In this document: piece after piece, positions 37,101-49,600 of the stretch
How positions within the stretch are numbered: position 1 is the first letter of the stretch
Layout: every line of letters starts with the position of its first letter
NCBI GenBank assembly: GCA_031213475.1
Contig: JARUPZ010000018.1
Location: forward strand, 6,175,680 to 6,239,679
Length of the DNA stretch: 64,000 bases
DNA from: Nereocystis luetkeana
Lineage: Eukaryota; Sar; Phaeophyceae; Laminariales; Laminariaceae
Direction: 5' to 3'
Translations under genes and position numbers: made by a program
Notes under the pieces: model-generated
Told to the model about the DNA's origin: nothing
What the model saw: the letters and a program-made list of their open reading frames with translations, nothing else
Database searches by the model: none

Positions 37101-38355
37101 TCTGCATCCTCACCTGCTCGTCCAGGTCTAGCGTGTGCGGCACCGTCACCGACAGCGGCACGGAAGGCAGCAGAGACTTCGTCTTGCGGGTCATCTCGAG
37201 CACATCCTCGGCGGAGAACGTCAGCCCCTGGTCGTAGAAGGAATCGAAGTTCCCGAGCTCCACCATCTCGGCGCCGGCCGCGACGCAGGCGGGGAAGAGG
37301 TTGGGGTCGACCGCCGACACGCACACCTTCTCCACGGAAAAAACAGTCGCCAGGTCAACAAAATAACCGGAACAAAAAAAAGGCAGGCGATACGTAGCAA
37401 GGAGATGTCTTGTGTACAATGGTGAAAGCACGCGGCTACAATGTGAAAAAATTCGCATCCGGATAGGCTACGTAGGCTACACGACTTTTTACGTTGTTCA
37501 TTCGGACGACACAAAGATGGGATAGTGAGGCGAGCTTGAAAAATTTACCGGTGTGACGGAAAAATAATAACAAACAAAACGCACGCGCTCGTACAATCAG
37601 ATATCAGGTACCTGGTACGTACATGTACATGTACATGTGATAGGAGTAGCCGAGAGGAACACCGAGCACCAAACGAAAACAAGCAGCGAAAATGAAACTG
37701 AAATACGTAGATCAGCTGCGCGTATGTACGAAGCCTCTGTTTTTTCGACTATTGACACCTGGTAGGTCATCTCGTTCGTGTGACCCACGCAGCACACATA
37801 CTCACCGGTACATTGGAAACAGCCTTCGCCGCGCGCACGAGGTCGGGGTCGCAGGCGATGTCGATGTGAGTGCCCCCGCCGGCCGCAGCCGCCCTTGCCA
37901 CCTTGGACACGAGGTCGGCATCGAACTTGTTCAAGCCGGAAATTACCTTCGCCAACCGCCCATCAAAATTGCGCCCAGAGAGCGAGAAAGGGCAGGTAGC
38001 GGTAGAGAGAGAGAGAGGACGCGCGGTAGCGTGGGAGGGGGCGTTAGTGTACCATGGGTACGCATGGAATTCCTGGTATTCAATACTTCGCATTTCAAAC
38101 ATACTTTTCGTCATCGTACACACCTGGTAGAGCTTTGCAAGTACGGCAACAGAGGAGGTGTGCACATCACTATAAAAGCAAGGGCTCAGCTACCAAAATG
38201 GTTTATTAATAGAGTAGTTCGGTAGTACGTATCACCTTGAGTGCCTTGCCAGCTTGGAACGGCCCCAGCACGTCGCCAGACATACGCGGGGAGACGCAGA
38301 ATGCATCCGTGCAGGAGAGAGCCGCAGCGGCGGCGACGAAGCCAGTTGATCTCAT
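34175..38355 (-). CDS. ycf23: DUF561/Ycf23-like protein, plastid-targeted, complete
   Basis: Six minus-strand exons: 38355-38236, 37946-37806, 37326-37114, 36398-36319, 35223-35057 and 34299-34175. Phases 0, 0, 0, 2 and 1 match at every junction and give 281 residues plus stop. The N-terminus is a short signal sequence with TDAFCVSP, an ASAFAP-like plastid cleavage site. The mature protein shows the TIM-barrel-type DUF561 order: VISGLNKFDADLVSKVARAA, GGGTHIDIACDPDLVRAAK, AAGAEMVELGNFDSFYDQG, SVTVPHTLDLDEQ, GVDVIQTEGK, APTLAAAHAISRAVQIPVMA, ASGLSDITAPMALAAGARGV and GVGSAVNKLNSEIGMV. Homologues are plastid-encoded (ycf23) in red algae and nuclear in other lineages. The biochemical role is not established; a FMN or nucleotide-binding barrel is plausible from the fold. 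The last intron contains a member of the 8953-9135 element family. Confidence 0.93.
34568..34825. mobile_element. Copy of the TIR element family seen at 8953, with adjoining C run
   Basis: Within the last DUF561 intron. A 34568-34606 segment reads as the inverse of the ATGCATGGCCGTA module seen at 44370 and 45117, then a run of about 17 C (34610-34627). Next comes sequence matching 8979-9135 (GCATTTC, TTTTCTCCAATAC, ending GGGGGTGTGTTATCTTGCG at 34795-34813). The left terminal repeat appears to be lost at the C run. Confidence 0.45.
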
Positions 38356-39296
38356 GGTAGCCTTTGCCACGCTGGTGGACGCAATACGATACGCAGGAAG
38401 CAGAATAGTTGGGGAGAGAAAAGCCGGTCTAATAAGGTACTGGCAAGTGGTACTGGTAGCCAAGGCCCAGCAGAATGGCAATGCTAAATAGGGCTCGTGT
38501 TTTGACGAAACCTTAGATATTTATCATACTGCTGTACTGGTACAACAGTTTATACCAGGTAGGTATTCAAGATATAGAAACGACCGCTTGAGGCTGCTGC
38601 CGTAGGTGTGAGGTGTGTACTGCTCATTTGGTGATTCGACGCTTCGATGCTACTATTAATACTGCTGTACTGAATTGTAGAACCGCGTGAATCATGAATC
38701 GCGTGTTTGGTCAGCAAAACAGCAAGCGCTCTGTAGAGAGGACTGCGAAGGCGAGGCGCATTCAACGGTACGATGTGAGCTCACTATTTATAGTGTGTCA
38801 ATACCACGGCTTCAACTCCGTGGCCGTGGCCGATCAGGAGTGGGCTCGGCAAGACAGTAGTCAACAGCAGTGCGGTGGCAGAAGTTGCTCTGAAAGCGCA
38901 TGTTTGCTGACGATGGCACACAAAAACGAGGCATTGGTCATTTCATGCTGCGTGCAACTCAAGACGGTGCCCGAAGGAGAGCGCCAGCACGCTGATCTTA
39001 GGCGTGCAGATATTCTCACCTGTGATGATTCTTGGGATGTTCGGCGAAAGGGTGCAGCGTACAGGCAGGCAGGAGGGGATATCGGTAGCTACATCACATG
39101 TTTGCGTGGTTGCACAAGCAAGGGTTTCCATTAAACTACCCAAGGATTCGTATTTTGCCGTTTCAAACGTCAAAATCAAATTGTTCGCCTGGATCGTCCT
39201 CCCTCGTCGACTCGTCGGCCCGTTGCGTGTTTGCTCGCCACATACTTGTACGTACCCAAACACTGTTTTATAACTGCCCGGAGATGATAGGTAGGA
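38356..39296. promoter_or_regulatory. Divergent intergenic region between DUF561 and YHYH/GCC genes
   Basis: About 940 bp between opposed start codons. No core promoter motif could be fixed. The short words TACTGCTGTA and TACCAGGTA occur at 38526-38560. Confidence 0.35.
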
Positions 39297-42200
39297 ATGT
39301 ATCTGCTGATCGCTGTGATGCTGGGCGCGCCCTGCTTAGCAGCGGCCTTCACCAGTTATTCTTCGTCAGCAGATAACACTGAAGCGTCGTTCATCGAGGC
39401 GGGTACGGCACCGGCATGTCCGGCCGACCTGTTCGACGAGGAGCTTGTGAGAGCCTCGTGCTATCAAGGCGAGAAGCCCGGCTCTCCATTCATCGAGTAA
39501 TACGGTTTAAACAACTGCTGCAGTAGTACGTAGTACCTGGTACATGCTAATACAAGTATTCAATAGCACTAACATCTCAAATACAGCAGTACAGCTCGAT
39601 GGCGGTAGCAGTACAGCTGCTTTAAGTACCATCTCAACGGCGTTTCCGACGACGATCGGCAAAATGCGATATTTGTATGAGTGTGAGCGTGCCCGCGGTG
39701 AACAGCGTTGCTACTGTAGAGTAGTTCTTCGCCCCCCCGAGGGTTGAATGCCTGCTATGTACCAAGCTGCAATGGATTTCTATATTCAGATCGCAATGGA
39801 ACATGTACGATGCATTGTCGAAAAGAGAAAAAGTATGGATAAAATAAAATACTATTACGGGGGACCATAGTTAATAGGACAAAATATTGTTAGTAGAAAT
39901 TGTTAAATATATAGACTTTTATGTATACCGCAGGTCCTATTAAATATGGTCCCCCGTAATAACTGGTATGTGCCCCCTGCTGTGTACCGCTCGTACTTCG
40001 ACTTTTATGCAGACTGGGATCGGAACGGCAGGTGGTTCATGCGGCTTCGGTCCTCCGGGATTCCTGCACACTCGTACGGACAAGCGTATGAGCCTTGGGA
40101 CCATCTTGTCAAGGACCAGGAATGGGACATCACGGTACCAATCGACTTCGACGAGGATGCCGACGCGGAAGGAGCCTTACAGCGCGGCGTAGATCCTACC
40201 GAGTTTCTGGTGGCCGCGGCTAAAGAGGACCGACCGCTCGGCATGGCTCTGAATGGCGTACCCTTCTTTTCCCCGCTTACGGCATCAGGTGAAGAATGGT
40301 TTTCATTTGGTATATGCTGTCTTCAACAACACAACACATCCCGTACCAGGCATAATAGCACGAACCTCGTCCTGACTGTGCACGGGGTGCCACTACTGTA
40401 ACACCCACCCGCTACCCAACAATATTGATAGAACGAGCTTTTCGTTTCAAATCCAGTGTTTTGCCGTTGGTCTTTCTAAGATGTAGTGTAGGTACTGCAG
40501 CTGGCAGTTTTTAAATAGCACATCAGGACTACAACGACGGCGATGCTGCACGCAGAGCTCCCAGAGGCATGCCCAACCGCGGCAGCTCGTACCGGAAGTT
40601 TCTCTGTTAGCTACGTTCGTGACATATCGTAACAACAGTGGGTGTGGGCCGATAAATCTCCTTGTTTTGCGTACAATGAAAGAATAATACATGTGTCGAA
40701 GCTCTGTCTCAGTGAAGAGAGATGGCAGAGGTGGCACCGAAGTGTCTGTGAAGATCACTTGTGATGAAGAAGTATTTTTGTTTGAAAAAAGGGCGCTTAG
40801 TGGCCAAAAGGAAAAGAAGAGAAGAGGAGAAAGAGAGGAGGAGTAGGAGAAAAAAGAAGTGATTGAGGTAGGGCTGACCTTCGCCTGATCATCCGGTACA
40901 ATCATGGAAAAATGCCCACTCTACGGGAAGTTCAAGTTGACCTGACATAGAACAATGCCCACGCTACGGGCAGTTGGGTTGACCTTATCATAGAACAATG
41001 CCTATTCTACGGGCAGTTGATATTGACCTTATCATATGGAACATCATAGAACAATGCCCACTCTACGGGTATTACGGGGGACCATAGTTAATAGGACCTA
41101 TGGTATACATAAAAACCTATACATTTAACCATTTTTATTAACAATATTTGGTCCTATTAACTATGGTCCCCCGTAATAGTCAAAGTTGATTTGATCTACT
41201 AGTTAGTGTACTGGCGGATAGTCCGTTCTATAGCAACATTCCTATGGGAACATTCTTATGGTAAGCTATTAATAGCTGCCTCGCTATACGCGTATCATCA
41301 ACGTCTCGACAGGGGTAAGTTGAACATACAATAAATTGAACCACAAGTATAAGCCGACCTTGCAAAAAGCTTACCGCATGTTGTGTCTACTCGGTATCTA
41401 TACTATTAATATTAATAAGATATTCGTATAATCGTATCAGTGCGTATTGATTGCACATCACAATAGATACGTATATGGGTCTCAACGTCCATATGCTGAC
41501 ATACAAAGCGGGTCGTACTCTGTTGGCGTGTCGCTGCTGGGGAGCCCAATACGAGGTGAACCCATACTGCCCAACGGTCTCACACTACGTCACCGGTCCG
41601 CTTGTAACTCGCGACAGGAGCTGACACGGTAAATCCGCAGCCAGGCACAGCCATGACGGAGAACAGCACATTGTTCGATGAGTGCGCTGGCTCTTTGCAG
41701 GCAGAAACTGGGGCGTACGGGTATCGCGTCATGCCCCCGTGCTTGTACGGCGGGTCTTCTTCTCTGCCCAAGGTGATGCGAGACTAATGGCGATGCTTTG
41801 CTTCGATCGGGTGTATTGCTGAGCATAGACCTGAAAAAACGTCTTTCTGCGCAAACAGTTCGCAGTACGTTAATGTGGCATGCCCTGCAGTCTTTGCTAG
41901 TCTGTTGCATGTTCTCGGAAGAATATATTCACGCGAAGACTTCGTACTGTACCTTCACACTATTGATATATACCAAGCACAAAAAAGTACCTTTTTTAGT
42001 GTCTTGGTCCACCTCGCTTATCTATTTTGGGGTCCAATGCCGCCCGTGCCCGAGATGTATCCACTGCACACAAAATGTCAATATATACCAGGTATATATA
42101 TGTATACCCCCCCCCCAATATTTATAGGGAGGGGGCTATGATCCCGCGCTTGCGATTAACGGGTTCGAGGCTACTCCACCGTTGGACGAAGAATCCCCGC

Positions 42201-45200
42201 CAGAGTCTCCCCTGCTCGGGTTCGCCATGGACGGCCGGAGGCTCTACGGCCCGTACGACGCGACACGGTTTCTGGCGTGGGGCCTCGACGTCTGCAACGG
42301 ACGATGGGAGATCGACGGCCTTCGCAGCGATTTTCCCGCCGTGTCCGAAGCCGAAGACGATCGAAATAGACTGTATGCTTACCGAGCGACTCCCGCGTTC
42401 CCGTACCTCATCGGGTGTAGTGGTCCAGCGGGGATAGCGCTTGATGCCGCGGCTGCGGCTGCGGCCGAAGCATATGCTGTGAGTGGTCTGGACCGTTCCA
42501 CAACCGGGGCCGGGTTTTTGGTGGAAGCCTCGCACGAGGGGTGTCCGGCGGGAAGTTTCTTGTCCATCGATAGCGGGCAGTGCGAAGCTTGTCGCGCTGG
42601 GACGTACGGGAAGGACGCGGGCACCGTGGGTGCTGCATGCCCGGGGGTGAGTAGTTATACGCACAAAGAAGGAAGGGAGGCAGGCAGGCAGGTGGGGAGG
42701 GAAGGCCGAGTCTTGCTTTGAAATCAAGAAGAAAAGCGGGTGTATGCCTAATACTGTAACTTCGCCGCGCCGATGTAATACTCGTAGTGTAGCCTTTTTC
42801 TGGGCAGTACATGGGTGCGGGCTCCGCCCGCGTATTTTATCACCTGTTGCACTGATACTGCCCGCAGTGGCATACGAAGTGCTTCCCAAGAGCAGCTTAA
42901 ATTTACTTGCAAGTACATCGTCGCCGATACTGAGTAAACAATTGCTACTGCTTGTACGCATTTGGGTCAGTATTTCATAACTGGGAGGCCGCCTACAAGA
43001 GTTCGTTCGTAGTCTTATTGAGTACTTGCGCGTACGTCGTTCTCGTCTTAACCTAACTTGTCAGGGTTTTCTCTAAGATATCATGGCAAGTTTACCTTAT
43101 GGCAATCGATTTTCAGTGTACTGCCGCCTTAACAATGTTGTCCGTCCGATCGGCCCAATCTACGAAACAAACAGCTGTGCCCGCAGGGTTACTTTTGCCC
43201 CGATGGAACCGCCACACCCACCCTGAGATGCCCGCCGGGCACGTTCGGCGCGGCGCGAGGAATGGGCAACGACCTCTGCAGCGGGGAGTGTCAAAAGGGA
43301 TATTTTTGTCTGTCAGGGTGAGAACAACGTTATACGCTGTATGGACCAGGTTGAATTATTGGTATTGCGTTTGCCGTTAATCATGCAGAAATACTCCCGC
43401 CGAAAGAAGAAGAAAACCAAGGGAAACAAAAAACCGAAAGGGACATATATATACCACTCTTAGTCGTAAATAGCAAGAACCATTGGTATCAATTTTAAGG
43501 TACATAACGCCCTTATGTTCATGCTCATGCCCAAAGCGGTATGCACGAACTCATATTGATACTACATTTTGTATGTGTATATCGTGTGTTTGCAGACCGT
43601 GCGCGACTGGGGATGCCGACGGCGGCAGTTCGCAGCATGCTGCATTCCGGGTGGCAAGTAGCAGTAGTGCGCTACTCTCCAAGCATTGATGCCCACAGCC
43701 CGAATGCAAAGCGCCGGCAAAAATACTGTATGACATTGTCGACGCGGGCGGAAACGCAAACGACTGATTCGCGGTTGATTTCGTATGAAGTCCCCCCCCC
43801 CCCCCAACCTGGAAATAGAGGCTCGGTTTCCAGCGCTACGTACGGTATATGGTCGCCGATTCGTTTGACAAACGGTGTCATGTACGCTAGAGAAAACAGA
43901 GGCGAGGCTTCCTCCCTCTGGCTCCCTCATCAAGCCGCGATAGTACCGAGGGTGCCCAGCCCCATTTCTTGTACTGGACTCGCTTCAAGTCTTCACCCCG
44001 TGTTCCCTTCGCGCTCCGAGTGTTTCCTCTTCGTTTCCCTGTGTTCCGTCTATTTTTTTTGTTTTCGCGTCGTCAGGTCCGTGGCTCCCGATAGCAACGA
44101 ATGCGGATCGATGCTGTACTACTGTCCGAAGGGTAGTGGGGAGCGGACGCCGGTGAAGAACGGCTACTACACAACGCCGGAAGCGCTGCCGGGGTCGTCC
44201 GACATGGGCTACGCGAAAGCTCGTCGCGTGAGGTGGGATGTTTGAGGCCCCGGAATACCTGGACCGTTGGTTTTGAATATTAATATGGAAACTTTCTTAC
44301 GTTTAGAAACAGTGTGGTACATGCTTATATATTCAGAGGGAGGGGGAGGGGAGGGGGGGGGGGGGGGGTACTCGATATCATGCATGGCCGTACTCGTATG
44401 ATCATAGACCCTCGCATCCCTACAATGCCGGGACGGAGCACGTCGGGTTTTCACCGACCAGGCAGACATTGCTTGCACCAAGCGCGAAGCGCCGTGAGGC
44501 GTCCGGCGAGTCGCATGAAGGGCGAGCTGCATCCTACTAAGAACCGCTTGTGAGGCGGACTTTCTTGCATATGGAGGACAGCTTCAACGAGTCATTTAAT
44601 TTCCGGTGTAGCCACTTCCAGGGGCAGCAATAGGAGTACTACGTAACTGCCTAACTGCCTCTTGGGCGCCTTACCATGAACACTACGTTACACGACTGCT
44701 CCTTTTGTGCGGAGGAAAGGTTCTCCACCCCGCTCAAATAATCTAACTCGACCACCAGCTGCGACCGACCGCCAAAACAAAAACGGTACGCTGGTTGTAT
44801 AGCTCGAGGAGTGAACGCCATGTTTCACAGTGTCGTTGCCAACCGACGCCGACCCAACTTATACATAATACATATAGGGGCGTATTCATTTTTGGCTTGT
44901 CTGAGTCATCCGATCAGTGACCACGAATCCCTTTCGAGACGGAGCACCGTTCCTACTCCTGTTAATAGTAGAGAAGCTACAATAGTTGGGCGCTCGTTAT
45001 GTTGTTTCCGTATCTGACGTATATACTGTTTTAGTGCTCTTATCCCTTTTCTGTTTCGCCGGTGGCCACCATTTGTCTCCTACAGTAGGATAGGTTGAAT
45101 TAAGAGGGCAGGGTGTACTCGATAGGAGAAATGTACTCGATCTCATGCATGGCCGTAGTCGTATGGCGATAGACCCTCGCATCCCTGCAATGCCGGGACG

Positions 45201-46550
45201 GAGCATGTCGGGTTTTCATAGACCAGGCAGACATTTACTTGCTCCAAGCGCGAAGCGCCGTGATGTGTCCGGCGAGTCGCATGAAGGGTGAGCTGGTCCT
45301 AATAAGAACCGCTTGTGAGGCGGACTTCTTGGAGGACAGCTTCAATGAGTTAATTTAATTTCCGGTGTACCACTTCCAGAGACAGCAATGGAAATACTGT
45401 ATAACTGCCTCTTGGGTGCCGTACATAAACACTACGTGACACGATCACCCCCCTTGTGCGGAGTAAGGTTGTTCCCCTCGCACAAACGATCTAACTACAC
45501 CACCAGCAGTGACCGACCGCCAAACTCAACGAACAAAAACGGTACCGTGGTTGTCTAGCTCAAGTAGTGAGCGGCATGATATATAGAGTCGTTGCCAACC
45601 GGCGCCAACCAAACCTATATACAATAGAGGGAAGAGGGGGGGGGACTTGCTCTTAATAGTTGGTTCAACAGACAGAGTTACGGCCACCTTTACTCCACGT
45701 TATACAGTGGAAGCACGGGGGGCTCGGTAAGCGCCAGTAAGAAAGCGAACATTTAGAAACCAGTAGGTACTCGTGATTTAAAAGCATATTTGCGGGACAA
45801 AGCAGACCTCTGCTACACTCTACGACACGCCAATCGAGTTGCTGTGGTATGTTCTGGCTGCTCCAAATAGCAATGGGTCTACTTTACAACGAAAAGTGTG
45901 GGCTGGTGCTGTCGTGCGTATTAAGAAAACAAGAACAAAGAGGAACAGAGATTTTACAATGGTGCTGTCGATGCCACCCAGGCAAAATACATCCGTGGTG
46001 TGCCCCCGCCAACAAATAAAAAATAATGCACGACTAAAGCTTGCGACCACAGAAGGCCCGAGACACTGCTTCCGCCGTCAACTTAACATATCAGCCGCGC
46101 CCTCGGCGCACGTTCTTTCATCAGCAGGAATAGGCGTTCGCGCATCTGACGTTACGGTTCCTGATATAGTCTCGTATATGCTTACCTTTAGTATGGTTAG
46201 ACCAATCGCGCCGTACATTAAGGCCATAAATATCGTCTCCCTCGGACGCGGGTATTGAGAAATGTCTTGAATAGTAAAGAGGTGAACGCTCCGAGAATAA
46301 TCTATGTTTTTTTTAAAAGTGAGAACGAGCCGTGTTGGTGGGTAATATATTTTAGAGGCTTGTTTGAATAAAAGCACCTTCATGGTAGCCATTCTTTGGT
46401 TCTTCGCTTGAGTGGCAATGAATGCCAAGCGGAATACAGCACGCTTTAGTGTTTGCACTTACAGAATATCCGTACCTACGCAGTCGTCACGAAGCGCCAC
46501 GGAGTGGTTCCGAGCTTCTATCCGTCTGTTTGCATCGGTCACGTTCAGTT

Positions 46551-46644
<94 letters not shown>

Positions 46645-49600
46645 GGGTTGTTGTTGTTGTTGTTTGTTGTTTGTTGTTGTTGTTGTTGTTGTTGTTGGTG
46701 TTGTTGTTGTTGTTGCTGTTGTTGTTTGTTGTTTGGCGAGTTCAGCGCCTTCTCCCCATTTGTTTACTTCAGGTCCGGACAAGCACGATGCGAAGCGGGG
46801 ACTTACTGCACTGGGGGAGGGCGAAGGCCGTGCCCCGCGGGCACTTTTGGCTCGACCGCCGGCTTGACGTCGTCCGAATGCAGCGGGCGTTGTCCGACTG
46901 GGAGCTATTGCCCTGTAGGAGCGGTGGAGCCCGTCCCGTGTCCCGCTGGATCTTTTGGAGGTGCTCGGCGCCATATTGGGGTAGAGTTGAAGGGGCAGGG
47001 TTGAGGTCGTACCGAGCGTTCATCAACAGAAGAACAGGGTAGAACTCACTTCACACCTGCACCAGATGCCTGACTAAGCCAACAGGAGGCGTCTCGCAAC
47101 AGGAGCACCGCGTAGCATACACGGTACACCTGCGCCATATATATGCGTAGACCAAGATGAGATGTGCGCCTACGCTCTTGGTCTCTAGCGGTAAATCTAC
47201 ATTGCTCGAGGGTTACAAACACGCACCAGCGAGGGACGCACACAATGCTTGTGTGTTGTTATCACCCACGGGAGCCGTTTTTGTGCAGCGTTGACCTTCA
47301 ACCTGACTTTAGTTCCAAGTGTTTTGTCACTCTAATTTCAAGTGGTTTTTCTCCAAGACGGGAGAGCAGTCCTTAAGGGCTTTACCACGCAGAGTATCTA
47401 TTACCATAGGGCAACTGCAGCGAGCACGAGTGCGGCATTTTATCGCACGGCAAGGCGTTCAGCGCTTGCGCCTCAGCTCACTCATATGGGCGTGAGCGAT
47501 GATTGGCACAGGATCTAGCCGAGAGTTGGTCATGAGCCTTCTCTCTGTTAACACTTCTCTCTTTGTGTATAAATGAAGCGTGTTCCCGTGTTTGCTCAAC
47601 GCTGAGACTGTTTGCTAAAGGCGAGCAGCATGCATGCGGATTGTCTGATGGGCAGATGAAGAAGGCCTGTCCGCGCGGGAATGCTCGGGCCTGTGCGCCA
47701 AGGGACACTTCTGCCCAGCGGGGAGCGTCAGCGCGTTTGAAAACGCGTGTCCGGCGGGGAGGTTCGGCGCCGCGCGGGGTCTCACGGACTACTTGTGCGC
47801 TGAGGTGAAGCTATATGAAGACATGTGTTGGTTATCTGAAGGGATAACCTACTAGCCTTCAGCGTTGTGCTTGTCGAAGAAAGTTCTGTCGTTTATAATT
47901 TAGTTCTTGAATTATAAATACATGCCAAAAACGAAGTGGGTTTTTTAGAAATTAGTTTATGCTATTTTAGTTTTTTTGGCACCCCGATAGTTTTCCAGAT
48001 TTTCCATTTTTAGTTTGCATTTGGGAAGTCGAGAAACCAAACGTGGTAACTTTCGACAAACTTTGCTTCGATAAACACGCGCGGCTCTTCGCCAGCCGAG
48101 AAAAAAGTGGGAAAAAGGTCGGTTGCTTATTCTGACCATTGCCCCGTGCGTGGCGACGGGAGTTGCTGCCGACGCCGAGTCGCACTCACATGGTTTGCCC
48201 TTCACGTTCTGTTTGTCAAAAGCGATGCGTGTATGCCTTGGTCAGCGCCGACCAATACTGGGGAACATACACATATCAGAACCATATACGGCTTGTACAC
48301 GTTGAAACATTTATGTTTTTTGGTTCCGTGGTGGGTTCTGATTGCTATGACTATGTTTTACTATGCCCCCCCGTATTAGGCTACTGTAGTGAGCTACACG
48401 CGAGGAAACAACTATCTGTCAAAGCTCTAACCAAACCAAGCCTTCCATATCACAAAATGTTTGCAAGTAGCTGATAGCAGTGATGCCTTTGTAAACGACA
48501 CACAGTAGGGCGTAGAGCTCCTTTTGTTTCCGTGGTTTTATTATTTCGGAGTGCTTTTGAGTGCTTTTGAGTGAGAAGCGTTGAACCTTTTTCTGCACAT
48601 AGTATTGGCATTGTCGGACAGCAGAATACGAAATGCACCGATAACAAGTTTCAAGGTGACTCTACCGCGGCAAGCACTAGAGAGAGGGAGAGCTCACAAC
48701 CACACAGCAGGCCCACATCACGAACGAAGCAATCTTCAAGAACGCAAACGCCCGCCTCCTTTCACGCCCTCCGTGCGCTCTCTCCATCAAACCCTCACAC
48801 ATTTTTTAACCAGGAAAACGCTTGTGCGCGAACGCCGAACGCGCCGTGTCTGGCGTCTCTCTGCTATCCTGGGTACTACTGCCCTATGGGTAGTGCCTCC
48901 GCTAAGGCTAACCCGTGCGGTTCGGGTGACCACTACTGCCCTAGAGGGTCCGCCTATCCTACCCCAGTAGACGTGGGGCACTACTCCTACTCAGAAAATT
49001 CTACGGACGGAGCAAGCAATGTCGGAGGCATTGGCGAATCGTGGTCACTGATTGGGGAGACGGTGAGGAAGAACGAGCTCCCAGATTTGGGGGCAAATGC
49101 GTACGTAGGTAGGGATACTTTTGTTTTACAATCCTCTGAGTTAACGGGTGAACATAACTTTAACCTATCGATAAACAACAATTCAAAACAATCATACTCC
49201 AATCCCTGGTGTAGGGTGTGGAAGGGGTAAAACAACTGGTTTGTATTGACGTGAGAGCCCAACGGGAGATTCTATTTCCGGCCAGAGAGTTGGTCGGAAG
49301 CATAAGAACCGTGTGCTTTAGACCAGATACTTCAAATGGGTATTTGTTTCCTGCCAGGGTGTTTTTTTTTTGCTTTACGATTCGAACATAAAATTAAACT
49401 CAATCCATTTTTTCTTCATCTGCTGCGTCGTGTGTCCTACGAACGCTTCCACGTCCTGTCGTGCGTGCGCAGCTTAACATCGTACCCTTGTTCAGGATGT
49501 TGCGTCGCTTGAGGTGTATATGTCCTCAAAACGCGACGCCGTTGTTCTTCCTCGAGTACACTTACATGTAATTCGATAGTACCTGGGATACGACTTGCCG

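Noticed and set aside
42379..42961. Large minus-strand ORFs opposite the YHYH exon
   Set aside because: Antisense shadows of the exon at 42128-42646 and the following intron.
43590..43655. Possible extra YHYH-gene exon after a TTTGCAG acceptor
   Set aside because: Its outgoing phase does not fit the next exon. Joining 43317 directly to 44077 gives matching phase 2 and a continuous cysteine module like that in the last exon.
46422..47042. Long ORFs encoding poly-Val, poly-Leu or poly-Cys
   Set aside because: They are translations of the (GTT)n microsatellite. Only 46773-46960 is supported as an exon, in one frame.
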